From the NCBI GenBank assembly GCA_018303105.1, contig JAGVYU010000052.1, forward strand, positions 1 through 39,290: a stretch of 39,290 bases of DNA, read 5' to 3'. A program made the translations under genes and the position numbers. The notes under the pieces are model-generated. The model was not told where the DNA came from. It worked only from the letters and a program-made list of their open reading frames with translations, and ran no database searches. Each line of letters begins with the position of its first letter. The first letter of the stretch is position 1. The DNA comes from Candidatus Woesearchaeota archaeon. GTDB taxonomy: Archaea > Nanobdellota > Nanobdellia > Woesearchaeales > JAGVYU01. Shown here in pieces: positions 23,989-32,520 of the stretch.

Positions 23989-24651
23989 TCAGTATAACTT
24001 AACGCTAACTAAGATACAAATATGTATACTGGTATATAAACATTGGGATAGATATGGGTTTTTAGCGTCGACAAGACGCTTAAGCTCGGCCGTGTTCTGC
24101 TGGATGGCAAACTCTTTCTCCTGCAACAGCAGCTTCTTCTTGTCGATTTCATCATGGAGCGCCCTCCATTCCTGCTCGAGCTGCTGCAAAGGATCGACGT
24201 GCGCCGCGATCATCTGTTCATACTGCTGCAGTTGCTGCTGTTGCTTATGGGATTCCCATTGTGTATGCATGCTCTCAAGCACTTCAGAGGTTGACGATGC
24301 GAGCAGATCCTGCTCCGCCTGCTCCCGAGTCTCTTTCGTGCTGAACCTTTTAATGAGCTCCATGAAATAAAGTCGCTCGCCATGCACGGATTGTGGCGCC
24401 GATTCCTGAGAGGGTTGCTGCGCTTGAGCAATAAGAGCCGACTGTGGAGTTTTTTGAACAGCCTGCGCACTCGATACTTGTGGAGCAGGCTTAAGTGGAG
24501 GGATCTCATTGGGCGCGAGTTGCTGAGAATTCTGCGGTTGAACTGGCTGCTGGACACTCGGTTTCCCGGGCAATGACGGAAGCTCATCAGGCACATCGAC
24601 CTTTGGCTGTTCCTGTCCTTTTTTCCCCTTTGCGATGTCTAATAAGCCCAT
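23989..24651 (-). CDS. Proline/glutamine-rich coiled-coil protein
   Basis: The 220-residue protein starts MGLLDIAKGKK and has a disordered Pro/Gln/Ser-rich segment (about 15-90), then a helical region with glutamine runs and a coiled coil (about 95-195, ending KEFAIQQNTAELKRLVDAKNPY). There is no signal peptide. The last 20 or so residues change to a hydrophobic, cysteine-containing tail (YTSIHICILVSVKLY) encoded by A/T-rich, promoter-like DNA, so the original stop may have been lost. The TATA box 29 bp upstream suggests a separate leaderless gene. Function unknown. Confidence 0.55.
   Translation of the reverse strand: MGLLDIAKGKKGQEQPKVDVPDELPSLPGKPSVQQPVQPQNSQQLAPNEIPPLKPAPQVSSAQAVQKTPQSALIAQAQQPSQESAPQSVHGERLYFMELIKRFSTKETREQAEQDLLASSTSEVLESMHTQWESHKQQQQLQQYEQMIAAHVDPLQQLEQEWRALHDEIDKKKLLLQEKEFAIQQNTAELKRLVDAKNPYLSQCLYTSIHICILVSVKLY
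24033..24042 (-). promoter_or_regulatory. Possible TATA box of the LSm-like / paralogue 4-3 operon
   Basis: The minus strand reads TTTATATACC here. A start site near 24010 would give a leader of about 65 nt carrying the GGAGG ribosome-binding site before 23943. The element lies inside the 3' end of the coiled-coil gene. Confidence 0.35.
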
Positions 24652-24672
24652 GCTTGTATTTCCACTCGCTCA

Positions 24673-24687
24673 CTTATATATATAAAC
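24673..24687 (-). promoter_or_regulatory. TATA box of the coiled-coil protein gene
   Basis: The minus strand reads TTTATATATATAAG centred about 29 bp before the ATG at 24651, a strong leaderless-type promoter. Confidence 0.5.
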
Positions 24688-24701
24688 CTTGTGCCATAGC
24701 G

Positions 24702-26312
24702 TTATCGAATCTCCGCGTAAATAGCGACCGTTGCTTCTGACGTGTCTGACGTGAGCGAATATCTTCGCAGATTCGCCGGAAAGCTGATCTCGTAATCATA
24801 CGTGCCATACTGGCCTTGCTTTTGCGGATTCACTTTTGCGATAAACACTACATCTTCCTTGTCCGTGGCGTCGAACTGCACATCATTGTCATCGCTCGAA
24901 TCCCATAATATCCCGGTGATAAAATTCGCGCTTGTCGAGCTATTGACGTACGAAACATTGCCCAGGGTGTTTCCAAAAATAATGAATGCTGTGAGGTGTC
25001 GTGACTGTCCATTCACCATGTATGTACTGTTAATATTCTGGCTTACATTCGTCATATTGAGCAAAACATCCAGTTCTGCGAAGTCATTCGCGACAAACGA
25101 TCCATTGCCCGGATATCGTCCAAGCGGCTTCAGGCTGTCGAAATTGATGGATGCATCGCTGTCCGCAACGAACACGTTGCTTCGGTTTGTGTTCGTGACT
25201 GCCCAGTTAACGAGTGTCGTTCCCAGCGCATCCTGAAGCGCAAGCCTTCCTGAGATATTGCCCACAATTTTCTGATACGGGCTTACAGTCACCGTTTGGT
25301 ATGCGTAATTGTTCGTCTCAATCGATTCCGCAATGGAGCCTCCGGAAGCTATGGGGGGATCCACGATGACATAGATATCCGTAGCTCCAAGAACAGCAAG
25401 CCACGTCTGTGAAAGGTTCACATTGCTCCCTGCTGCTATGTTGGCTGTTTGATTAGCTCCAATCTGGATATTGAGGCTGTAGTTTCCCTGGAAAAATTGG
25501 ATACCTACACTGTTCGCATCCACCGTGCCGATATTATGGACGGTTACATTTATTGTAACATTCTGGCCCTCTAAGGGTGTCGCGTTGCTCACAACAATGT
25601 CCGTCGACTGAATACGTAAATCGGGCATGGGCACCGTGTTATTGAATTGGACCGTTATCCGGGTTGTATTCCTCGCTCCTTTCGTCGTATTAGCGCTCAC
25701 ATACAAAAAGTACGTCCCATCCGCAAATTTAGAGCTATTAAAGGTATCATTGTAATCATGTGAAGTGAGCGCAGCATCCTTCGAGTAATTGCCAGATGAA
25801 TTGCCAATAAAATAAATCGCTTTATCAACAAAAAAACCCGTGAGGTTCGTGATTGTGGCGTTCACAACGCTGAGATTCTGGATTACGGACGCGTTTCCCG
25901 GAGCATTGATCACAACGGAAGGTGAAGCATTATACGTAAGCTCCATATTCGGAGCAGCGTCAACGCCTTCAGTTCCCCGCAAGAGGGCTACAGGCCCTGC
26001 AAGGTAATTCGAACCATTATTAAGCACCTGAACAGTCAAATTATCTGATGCGGCGCAGGCGGGGGAGAGCGCCTCGCAGTCGAGAACATAGTAATTGCCT
26101 TCATCGTTGTATACTCCTCCCGGCCCAATAATATCCGTAATCTGGTTTGAGGGCCCATCAGCGGTGCGATACAGCATGACCGTGAAGCCATTCGCGTCCT
26201 GGCCATCCGTGGCGTTCTCAACAAATCCTACGATAAAGTACGCCGCGTTTGCGTTGAATGATCCCCAGATTACAAAAAGCGCCAACAGCAGTAATATAAG
26301 AGGATACTTCAT
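24702..26312 (-). CDS. Secreted CARDB-domain surface protein with W-x-GFVGN-like C-terminus
   Basis: The 536-residue product has a signal peptide (1-23); an N-terminal beta domain (about 25-130) with a VGFVENATDGQDANG motif shared with the 488-residue protein of the same operon; an Ig-like region; a CARDB domain (about 230-345) with ATPLEGQNVTINVTVHNIGT and SIETNNYAYQTVTV; and a C-terminal domain beginning VGNISGRLALQDA and ending TVAIYAEIR that resembles the paralogue family of 15.7-23.7 kb. CARDB domains are adhesion-type modules. It is the last gene of the regulator 2 operon, and its ATG overlaps the previous stop. Confidence 0.75.
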   Translation of the reverse strand: MKYPLILLLLALFVIWGSFNANAAYFIVGFVENATDGQDANGFTVMLYRTADGPSNQITDIIGPGGVYNDEGNYYVLDCEALSPACAASDNLTVQVLNNGSNYLAGPVALLRGTEGVDAAPNMELTYNASPSVVINAPGNASVIQNLSVVNATITNLTGFFVDKAIYFIGNSSGNYSKDAALTSHDYNDTFNSSKFADGTYFLYVSANTTKGARNTTRITVQFNNTVPMPDLRIQSTDIVVSNATPLEGQNVTINVTVHNIGTVDANSVGIQFFQGNYSLNIQIGANQTANIAAGSNVNLSQTWLAVLGATDIYVIVDPPIASGGSIAESIETNNYAYQTVTVSPYQKIVGNISGRLALQDALGTTLVNWAVTNTNRSNVFVADSDASINFDSLKPLGRYPGNGSFVANDFAELDVLLNMTNVSQNINSTYMVNGQSRHLTAFIIFGNTLGNVSYVNSSTSANFITGILWDSSDDNDVQFDATDKEDVVFIAKVNPQKQGQYGTYDYEISFPANLRRYSLTSDTSEATVAIYAEIR

Positions 26313-26731
26313 TGCACCACGACCGTGAGATTAGTTGGAGCAGTCATCCATACCCAGTATTTCTGATACGGAGCAAGTGCGAAATCCTTTCCAATAATCC
26401 TTCCATTCTTGAGCTTGATGACGGGAATCGTTTTCCCTGATTCGGGATCATCGTACGCGAGAATAGATAATGAAGATATGCTGCGTAGCAGCGCGTCCGC
26501 TGAAGTGATGTTTGATTTTGGGAGTATGATCGGGCGTTCGACAAGCGATCCCGTGAACGCATACACGACGCGGTCATATGTCACGTTGGATATGATTCCG
26601 AACGTGAATGAGGCAGGGAGCGCGGTGCTGTCATGAACGATTATTGTGGCGTTTTGGAGTGAATACGGAACCTGCGCGATCGCCGCACTCGCAAGGATTG
26701 AAAAAACGATTATCCAAATACTCATCTTCAT
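26309..26731 (-). CDS. Small secreted single-domain protein
   Basis: The 140-residue product has a signal peptide (1-19) and one extracellular domain. The end of that domain (NITSADALLRSISS, then IIGKDFALAPYQKYWVWM) matches the end of the 980-residue protein of the same operon (TTARDIALNIGS, then FIGKNFAADASKGYEVWV). It is a stand-alone version of the C-terminal module of the big protein. It overlaps both neighbours by ATGA, which ties its synthesis to theirs. It may be an assembly partner or a cap; this is inference. Confidence 0.65.
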   Translation of the reverse strand: MKMSIWIIVFSILASAAIAQVPYSLQNATIIVHDSTALPASFTFGIISNVTYDRVVYAFTGSLVERPIILPKSNITSADALLRSISSLSILAYDDPESGKTIPVIKLKNGRIIGKDFALAPYQKYWVWMTAPTNLTVVVQ

Positions 26732-28194
26732 TTTTGTTCGCCTCCTTGGAACTCATCATACATGCGCTCGTCCATGAATGACTCAAGGTCCTCATACGGA
26801 TCTGATTCGTCAGGCGCGGCCGCGGGTTTTTTTGGTATTTGCTCTTGCTTCGAGCCTGTTGGAATCGCCTGCATAGGGGCCTTGGCTTTTTTCTTTTTAA
26901 ACCTTGACACGCAACGGTCTTTGAGAGTGGCAAGAGCTTTTGAAGCGGGAACATACACATATACTGATATCAGGATTAGGAAGAAGAGCGCGCTTCCGAT
27001 GTACACAAATTCCCATGCGACTTGTTTTATAACGAGCCTTCTCACTTGCTGCTCTCTCGGGTCTGCTACCGGAGCCTTGGGTGGCTCAGCGGGAGGCGAA
27101 AGAGGCAGTTCCACATAAGGCTGGTCTTGAGGTGGGGAAGACTCAGGCACTGGGAGTGCAAGGCTTACTGTCGTAAGGAAATTCGATGTTGCTTTGGACA
27201 TGCCCCCTTCGTTCACATAGGAAAGTTTTCTCCCTGACGCATCAATGAGAAGCGTACTTGTCTCGGGTTCAGCAAAATAATATTCAACCTTTGCCAGCGC
27301 TTGGTCATCAAAGGAACTCTCGACTTTCAAGGTCTCAAGAATCGTGAATGCTGCTTGCGAATCCTGCCCAATCGAAATTTTAACTTTCGCTTCCGGCGTG
27401 GGCGTCCGTGCCCAGAACATAATCTTAATGAACGATGAGTTTCGGAATGGGAGCGTAATAATATACGATTTTCCGGGGATAACCTGCGTGAATGACCATG
27501 TCCGTACAGGACTCATGTACCCTGCAGCCCCCGTTGAGGAAGCTGAAGAGGCAGCTGGTGTAGCTGTCACCGTCGTGCTTGGGAGAGTCACAGTAAATGC
27601 TCCTGCACTTGATCGAATCGTGCCTGAAGCATCATCCGCATAGACCCGGAGTGTGTAACTGCCATCTGTAAGGCCTGTGAGCGTTAGGTTATACGCAGCG
27701 CATCCCGTACACAAGGTCGTGTTTCCGGCACTGAGGGAATAGAAGATCGAGTTCGTGTACGGTGCTTTCACGCTGAGGTTAATCGTAAAATTGCTCACCG
27801 TGTATGATGAGCTCAGATTTCCAAGAGAAACGATGGGCTCAAGCCGCATCGTCGGGGCAGTATCGTATCCTTCTCCTGTTGTTGTAACATTCACAGGTCC
27901 CGCGACATATCCTGAGCTATCATCAGGCAATATGCTGTTGACCATCGATCCGATCGTCCAAGATGCGTTGAGGAGCTCAAGGTCGCAGCAGTATGCGTTA
28001 TCCTCCGATCCTACCTGGCAGCTCCTGTTTGCAGATATGCTTCCTTGGTAGATATAGACGGTTTTCCACGCCGCGCTAGTTCCATCCGCAGCATCATTGA
28101 CGGTTCCGCAGATGAAGTGCGCTCCCGCTACGAAAGGAAGAAGGCATATCATGCCCAATGCAATCATCCAGCTAATTCTGCGTCCAAGTGGCAT
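26728..28194 (-). CDS. Surface protein with C-terminal membrane helix and cytoplasmic tail
   Basis: The 488-residue product has a signal peptide (about 1-25), an N-terminal domain (25-130) with an ICGTVNDAADGTSAAW motif shared with the 536-residue protein, an Ig-like domain (about 135-205), a Ser/Thr/Ala-rich linker, a second beta domain (about 225-345), a proline-rich stalk, one membrane helix (about 395-415) and a cytoplasmic tail of about 70 residues that begins with a lysine cluster and ends acidic (DPYEDLESFMDE). It is the only clearly membrane-anchored member of its operon and may anchor the secreted partners. Its start lies inside the 980-residue gene (23 bp overlap). Confidence 0.7.
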   Translation of the reverse strand: MPLGRRISWMIALGMICLLPFVAGAHFICGTVNDAADGTSAAWKTVYIYQGSISANRSCQVGSEDNAYCCDLELLNASWTIGSMVNSILPDDSSGYVAGPVNVTTTGEGYDTAPTMRLEPIVSLGNLSSSYTVSNFTINLSVKAPYTNSIFYSLSAGNTTLCTGCAAYNLTLTGLTDGSYTLRVYADDASGTIRSSAGAFTVTLPSTTVTATPAASSASSTGAAGYMSPVRTWSFTQVIPGKSYIITLPFRNSSFIKIMFWARTPTPEAKVKISIGQDSQAAFTILETLKVESSFDDQALAKVEYYFAEPETSTLLIDASGRKLSYVNEGGMSKATSNFLTTVSLALPVPESSPPQDQPYVELPLSPPAEPPKAPVADPREQQVRRLVIKQVAWEFVYIGSALFFLILISVYVYVPASKALATLKDRCVSRFKKKKAKAPMQAIPTGSKQEQIPKKPAAAPDESDPYEDLESFMDERMYDEFQGGEQK

Positions 28195-31114
28195 TCGTGT
28201 TCACCCACACCTCATATCCCTTCGATGCATCTGCTGCAAAGTTTTTGCCAATAAAAATGTTTCCTACAAAACGTATATATCCTTGTGCGATCTGGTTTTG
28301 ACTGTCCCAGATGCTGATCGTATTCAGAGAGGATCCAATATTTAATGCAATATCTCGTGCGGTTGTATATGTTGAGTTCGGCTTGATGCTGATCCAGTTT
28401 CTCGATCCTGATGCCTTTTTCACGAGCTGAACTTGCGTTCCCGGATAGATTTCTCCAGTCAGTGTGAGGTTTATGGCCGTTGCTCCAGATCCGTTGATCG
28501 TGACTTCATACATTTTTCCCGCCTGAAGCGCGAAGTTGCACGTCGTATCTGTGCACGTTGTTGGGCACGTCGCGTGATTGCACGTGACCGCTTGCTGCGC
28601 TGCGGCATCCCAGTATGAGACCGAAGTAATGCCCTGCTGCTCCAAAATATCCGCTGCCCTGAGATACGTGCTTGAATTTAGGGGTACAGATATCCAATTC
28701 TTTGTAGTCGAGCTCGTTTTTCTCTGGAGCGGAACCTGCCAGAATCCTACCGTATTGCTCTCGACAAGCCCAAGGGATGTGTTCGCAACGATCTTGTAAA
28801 ACCGTTTCTGGTATTGATCGAGCACATTTTCCGAATACATTGAAGTGTTACTCGTATTCGTTATGGTAAAGGCTCCGGTGGGTGTTGTTGCCATGTAAAC
28901 CGTGTAGTTGCTCGCGTTGGATACACTCGCCCAGCTGATGTTGAGGAGCACATTGCTCTGCGGCGTGATGTTTAAGAGCCGGATGTTTGTGTTATTCACC
29001 GTGAGATTCCAGCTGAAGCTGCTGCTGCCTTCGAGGTCAGACGCTACAAGTGTGATGTTATAACTGCCGGATTGGCTGTAATTGCCGAGCCAGAGCGTGG
29101 AGTTTTGATTATCACTGCTCAACATCCTGCTGCCGTTCTGATACCACACAAGGGAAGCGTCTCGTTCACGGTCATCTACGCTGACGTTGAGATACTGGTT
29201 CAGTGGTTCGGCAATCGTGAATGTTGCCCCGCCTGAGAGATTCGTGACAAACGATCCATTCGTGTGGGGATAGATCATCGTGATATTGGGTGCGAGGTTC
29301 GCATTTATGGTCAATGAAGCATTAGTTTCCGTTGTATTGGTTGAGATGTCACTAAACTTGACGCCGCACGTCCACTCATCCGAGATATTCGTAACCGTAT
29401 GATTTAATCCCGTAATGTTCGTCACTGCGCCACTTGATACAGATGTTGAGCCGCTGGAGTAGAGGATGCTGTTGTTATACCATCTCCAATACGCGGTGAG
29501 CGTTGTCGTGTCATCATCACTCACAGAGCCGTAACACGTAAGATTCGCGTGCGTTGTATTATAAGGATAGTCTGTAGTGTTGAGCGTGACTGAAACAGGA
29601 GTGGGCGCAGCGTTTGTTGTCATGAAGCACCACTGATCCGTCTGGTTCGAGCGTCCAGCGGTGTCATTTGCCGCGAATTTCCAACACACGGTTGAGCCGC
29701 CTTCAACACCAATAGTTTTCGTGATGGAGTGCACGCATGTTCCTGCGCCGTTGCAGCTCAGTGCCGTGTCATTCTGCACAGCTCCTGCTGCTGTGCCGTT
29801 CCAGGCGAATACGGATACATTCACCCCGCTTGCATCCGCCCACGTGACGTTAAACTGTACTGCCCGGTTTTTAAGCACGACTGTGGCATTGCTTGCGTTC
29901 AGGCTCCATGCGGGTGGCTTTGTATCAGAGACGTTAATCGTAATGTTGTTGCTCCTCGTCGTATTGATGCTGTCATTGGCCGTGAAGACGACCGTGTCAT
30001 TCCCCGTAAATCCAATTGGAGGTATCAATGTTGCAATGCCTGTGGCGTTATTTGTGTGCACAGTGACGTTTTGGTTCCCAAGACCGCTGAATGTGAGCAC
30101 ATCATCATCGCGGTCATAGAAATAATCGTTGAGATCTATAAGCGTCGTGTTCTCATTCATCTCGATCGAGACGTTGCGGATCTCCTGCGTGATATTGAGG
30201 GCTCCCAACTTTATAGACCCTTGGCTTGTCGTGTTGACAATGATGTCAACGAGGCATGCAAGGCCAGTGCTATGGCAGCCTGCGCACGTGCAATCAGGAA
30301 CTGCATTCCTCAGTACAAGGCTGAAGTTCGCAAACGTCTGCGTCGTATTGAGCATGCCCGGATAGCTCCATTCAACGCTGTTGTCGTTCCCGATGTCAAT
30401 CGTAATACCTTGCGGATACGTTCCATTGTAGATCTCTCCAGCAACAGTCATGGACGCATTTTGGACATTCACGGCCTTCGATACTCTGATAGCGGGGACC
30501 GCGCTGCCATTAACAATTTCATACACGCTGAATCCCGGAACGTCAAAGACAACATCATTCGCGCTGTAGCTGATGACCGTGCAGTTCACGCAGTTCGCTC
30601 CGTCCTTGAGGATGCGCACGTTCGAGTACTGCACTCCCCTGATGGTAATGCGCGCAGGACTGTTGAGCTCGGGGATCATTGTCTGATTAAGCTGCACGCG
30701 GCGCGCACTGATATTGACTTCGCTGTCCAGATTCAATGTCGCAACATGACTGAGATCGATCGCACTCGTGAAGTCAATCATGCCGTGCGTGTTGTTGATC
30801 ACAACGCTTGCCGCGCTCCACACGGGCTCGGTTGTGAACCACTTCAGCTTTGAGAGATTTCTCGTGTCTATAATCCTCAGCGGTATTAGGCTTGGGGTAA
30901 TGTCACTGATCGTATTTTGTTCTTCAAGAACTTGTGGCTGTGTTCCATGCCGAACGCTCGATGTAAACTGGATTCCTGTTTCGTTCAGGGTTCTCAGCGT
31001 TCCCTGATCAAGATTGAATCCTAAACTGACATTGCTTTCGTTTCTGAACGCCGCGAACGCGAGAGGCACGGCTACGAGGATCATCAACGTGAGGACGAAT
31101 AGTTTCTTATTCAT
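28172..31114 (-). CDS. Large sequon-rich multidomain surface protein (980 residues)
   Basis: A signal peptide (1-22) is followed by a chain of beta domains: two N-terminal domains (about 25-310), a cadherin-like/Big-type domain (about 310-395) with DDDVLTF and GFTGNDTVVFTANDS, several Ig-like domains (about 395-700), a fibronectin-III-like domain with LNISWASVSNASNYTVYM (about 705-790) and two C-terminal modules beginning NWISVPLNSSTY and NWISIKPNSTYTTA. Asparagine sequons are extremely frequent, suggesting heavy N-glycosylation. No membrane anchor is seen. Its ATG overlaps the TGA of regulator copy 2. A major envelope or adhesin component is the natural reading. Confidence 0.75.
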   Translation of the reverse strand: MNKKLFVLTLMILVAVPLAFAAFRNESNVSLGFNLDQGTLRTLNETGIQFTSSVRHGTQPQVLEEQNTISDITPSLIPLRIIDTRNLSKLKWFTTEPVWSAASVVINNTHGMIDFTSAIDLSHVATLNLDSEVNISARRVQLNQTMIPELNSPARITIRGVQYSNVRILKDGANCVNCTVISYSANDVVFDVPGFSVYEIVNGSAVPAIRVSKAVNVQNASMTVAGEIYNGTYPQGITIDIGNDNSVEWSYPGMLNTTQTFANFSLVLRNAVPDCTCAGCHSTGLACLVDIIVNTTSQGSIKLGALNITQEIRNVSIEMNENTTLIDLNDYFYDRDDDVLTFSGLGNQNVTVHTNNATGIATLIPPIGFTGNDTVVFTANDSINTTRSNNITINVSDTKPPAWSLNASNATVVLKNRAVQFNVTWADASGVNVSVFAWNGTAAGAVQNDTALSCNGAGTCVHSITKTIGVEGGSTVCWKFAANDTAGRSNQTDQWCFMTTNAAPTPVSVTLNTTDYPYNTTHANLTCYGSVSDDDTTTLTAYWRWYNNSILYSSGSTSVSSGAVTNITGLNHTVTNISDEWTCGVKFSDISTNTTETNASLTINANLAPNITMIYPHTNGSFVTNLSGGATFTIAEPLNQYLNVSVDDRERDASLVWYQNGSRMLSSDNQNSTLWLGNYSQSGSYNITLVASDLEGSSSFSWNLTVNNTNIRLLNITPQSNVLLNISWASVSNASNYTVYMATTPTGAFTITNTSNTSMYSENVLDQYQKRFYKIVANTSLGLVESNTVGFWQVPLQRKTSSTTKNWISVPLNSSTYLRAADILEQQGITSVSYWDAAAQQAVTCNHATCPTTCTDTTCNFALQAGKMYEVTINGSGATAINLTLTGEIYPGTQVQLVKKASGSRNWISIKPNSTYTTARDIALNIGSSLNTISIWDSQNQIAQGYIRFVGNIFIGKNFAADASKGYEVWVNTNATWTQN

Positions 31115-31569
31115 CGTTTCCTCCTCGCGCGGTCATACGCCGTCCATATCGTGCGTTCATCTCTGTTCATGAGGTGTGCAATGTCGACGAATCGTAAATT
31201 CATTTCATCATGCAGATAGAAGACGACAAGCTCGAGAATGCTGCGCGTGCGGGAGCGCAGCTTTGTCATAGGAATTGAGTATGGGGAAGCGCGCGGCGAG
31301 CGAAAACGGCGCTTTCCATTTTGGTACGCCGTCCACACTGCGGGTATTTGTTTCTCAAGCTTTTTTGCAATCGCGGTGAACGAAAGGTTGTGGTGATCAT
31401 GCGTATACACGACAACTGCTTCTAGTGGGCTTAAATTGCGAAAAACACCGACGGGAACGAGCACTTCATGGTGCAAGAGAACGAGCGTGCGGTCTACGCT
31501 AACCTGATGCCGTGCTGCGTACTGCTCAATCCGCGCGCGCAGCGCTTCAAGTTCCTTTGATTTATACAT
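31111..31569 (-). CDS. Two-repeat helix-turn-helix regulator, copy 2
   Basis: The 152-residue protein has a helical N-terminus (1-36) and two repeats (38-88 and 99-151). Repeat 1 has VPVGVF, SPLEAVVVY and VWTAYQNGK; repeat 2 has SILELVVFYL, DIAHLMNRDERTIWTAY and DRARRK. The layout matches copies 1 and 3, and the fold is probably of sigma-region-4 type. It overlaps the 980-residue surface gene by ATGA and heads a five-gene operon in which three further junctions overlap in the same or a similar way. It is likely to control its own promoter through the paired TGTAAGT sites just upstream. Confidence 0.75.
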   Translation of the reverse strand: MYKSKELEALRARIEQYAARHQVSVDRTLVLLHHEVLVPVGVFRNLSPLEAVVVYTHDHHNLSFTAIAKKLEKQIPAVWTAYQNGKRRFRSPRASPYSIPMTKLRSRTRSILELVVFYLHDEMNLRFVDIAHLMNRDERTIWTAYDRARRKR

Positions 31570-31570
31570 T

Positions 31571-31613
31571 TGTAAGTGCTATTCATATATTTGTAAGTAA
31601 TTAGTATAAAAAG
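31571..31613 (-). promoter_or_regulatory. Promoter of regulator copy 2 with paired TGTAAGT motifs
   Basis: A TATA box (TTTTTATACT on the minus strand, 31604-31613) lies just upstream of two direct TGTAAGT motifs at 31571-31577 and 31592-31598, 21 bp apart or two helical turns. The proximal copy ends one base before the ATG. Protein bound here would cover the expected start site of transcription, which suggests autorepression. The same motif pair is present at copy 1. Confidence 0.5.
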
Positions 31614-31660
31614 GTGTCGGTAATTTCACAAAAGCCCAGTAATCCTTACAATAGAAATTC

Positions 31661-31668
31661 TTTTATAG
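31661..31668 (+). promoter_or_regulatory. TATA box of the 276-residue coiled-coil gene
   Basis: The motif ttttatag is centred 25 bp before the ATG at 31690, fitting a leaderless mRNA. Confidence 0.45.
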
Positions 31669-31689
31669 TCCCAATATATCGAAGATTCT

Positions 31690-32520
31690 ATGAATCAAAC
31701 GGAGCTGCAAAATGCTCAACACGTATTTGATAAGACTCAGCAAGTCGTGCGCATATTTTCGCAGCTCTGGGAAGAACGACTAGCAATCCTATCATTGTTA
31801 TACCGTCAGCAGCAGAAGACATTTTTTCGCAGGAGAAGGCTCACACAAGAACAAATCCAGGATCTCCTCTCCCGCTTACATACGCTCAACGCACGAGAGC
31901 GTAAGATCATTGAGATTCTCAAAAAGTCGATCCCCGAAGCAATGCAGATCGTAGAAAGTGCATCAGCGCTTCCTGGCGGTATGCGCGCATTGTTATCATC
32001 ACAAGCGAGCAATTATGAGAAGAATATCGTTCAGTTACTCCCATTTTTAAGACGATATCAAAGACTGATCATGCTTCAGGAAGATATCTTGGATGCCGAG
32101 ACCTCTTTGATTAAGGAAGGCTTAGAAGCACAAGTGATGGATATCTACCTCAAGCGAATCGTTTTGTTTGAAGCGGAAGTTAATGCACTTATGCAACAGA
32201 TTGAGTCATTGAACGAGCGGGTCGTGTTTTTTCGCAAAATACAGCAAGACCTCGAAGTAATCCGCGCAAACTCGGGCAAGAAGAGCATTCGGGAGCTCCT
32301 ACTGCCCAGCAGCGTCTCTGCCGTGGTTCGTGTATTCGTCTCAAACATCATCGCTGCTGCAACGATTGGAAACCCCCTTGAGAATCCGTACTTCTGGGAC
32401 CTCACATGGAGAACGATGGTTTCCGTATGGTATGTAAATATGATAGATTACAAAACAAATGTGTTTACTGCTCTGTCAAATAAAATCACCCGTTTTATTA
32501 GGCTTGCAAAAAAGAAATAG
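31690..32520 (+). CDS. Coiled-coil helical protein of unknown function
   Basis: The 276-residue protein is almost all helix: an N-terminal helical bundle (1-90) with an arginine cluster (FFRRRRLTQEQ), a second helical region (95-200) rich in leucine, glutamate and glutamine, and a C-terminal part (about 205-276) with moderately hydrophobic stretches (AVVRVFVSNIIAAATIG and YFWDLTWRTMVSVWYVN) that may be membrane-associated. It ends in a basic tail. No catalytic motif is seen. It is divergent from regulator copy 2 and may share control with it. Confidence 0.6.
   Translation: MNQTELQNAQHVFDKTQQVVRIFSQLWEERLAILSLLYRQQQKTFFRRRRLTQEQIQDLLSRLHTLNARERKIIEILKKSIPEAMQIVESASALPGGMRALLSSQASNYEKNIVQLLPFLRRYQRLIMLQEDILDAETSLIKEGLEAQVMDIYLKRIVLFEAEVNALMQQIESLNERVVFFRKIQQDLEVIRANSGKKSIRELLLPSSVSAVVRVFVSNIIAAATIGNPLENPYFWDLTWRTMVSVWYVNMIDYKTNVFTALSNKITRFIRLAKKK

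Noticed and set aside
29729-30853. 374-codon plus-strand frame opposite the 980-residue surface gene
   Set aside because: The minus-strand frame has a signal peptide, recognisable domains and operon overlaps; the plus-strand product has no recognisable features.
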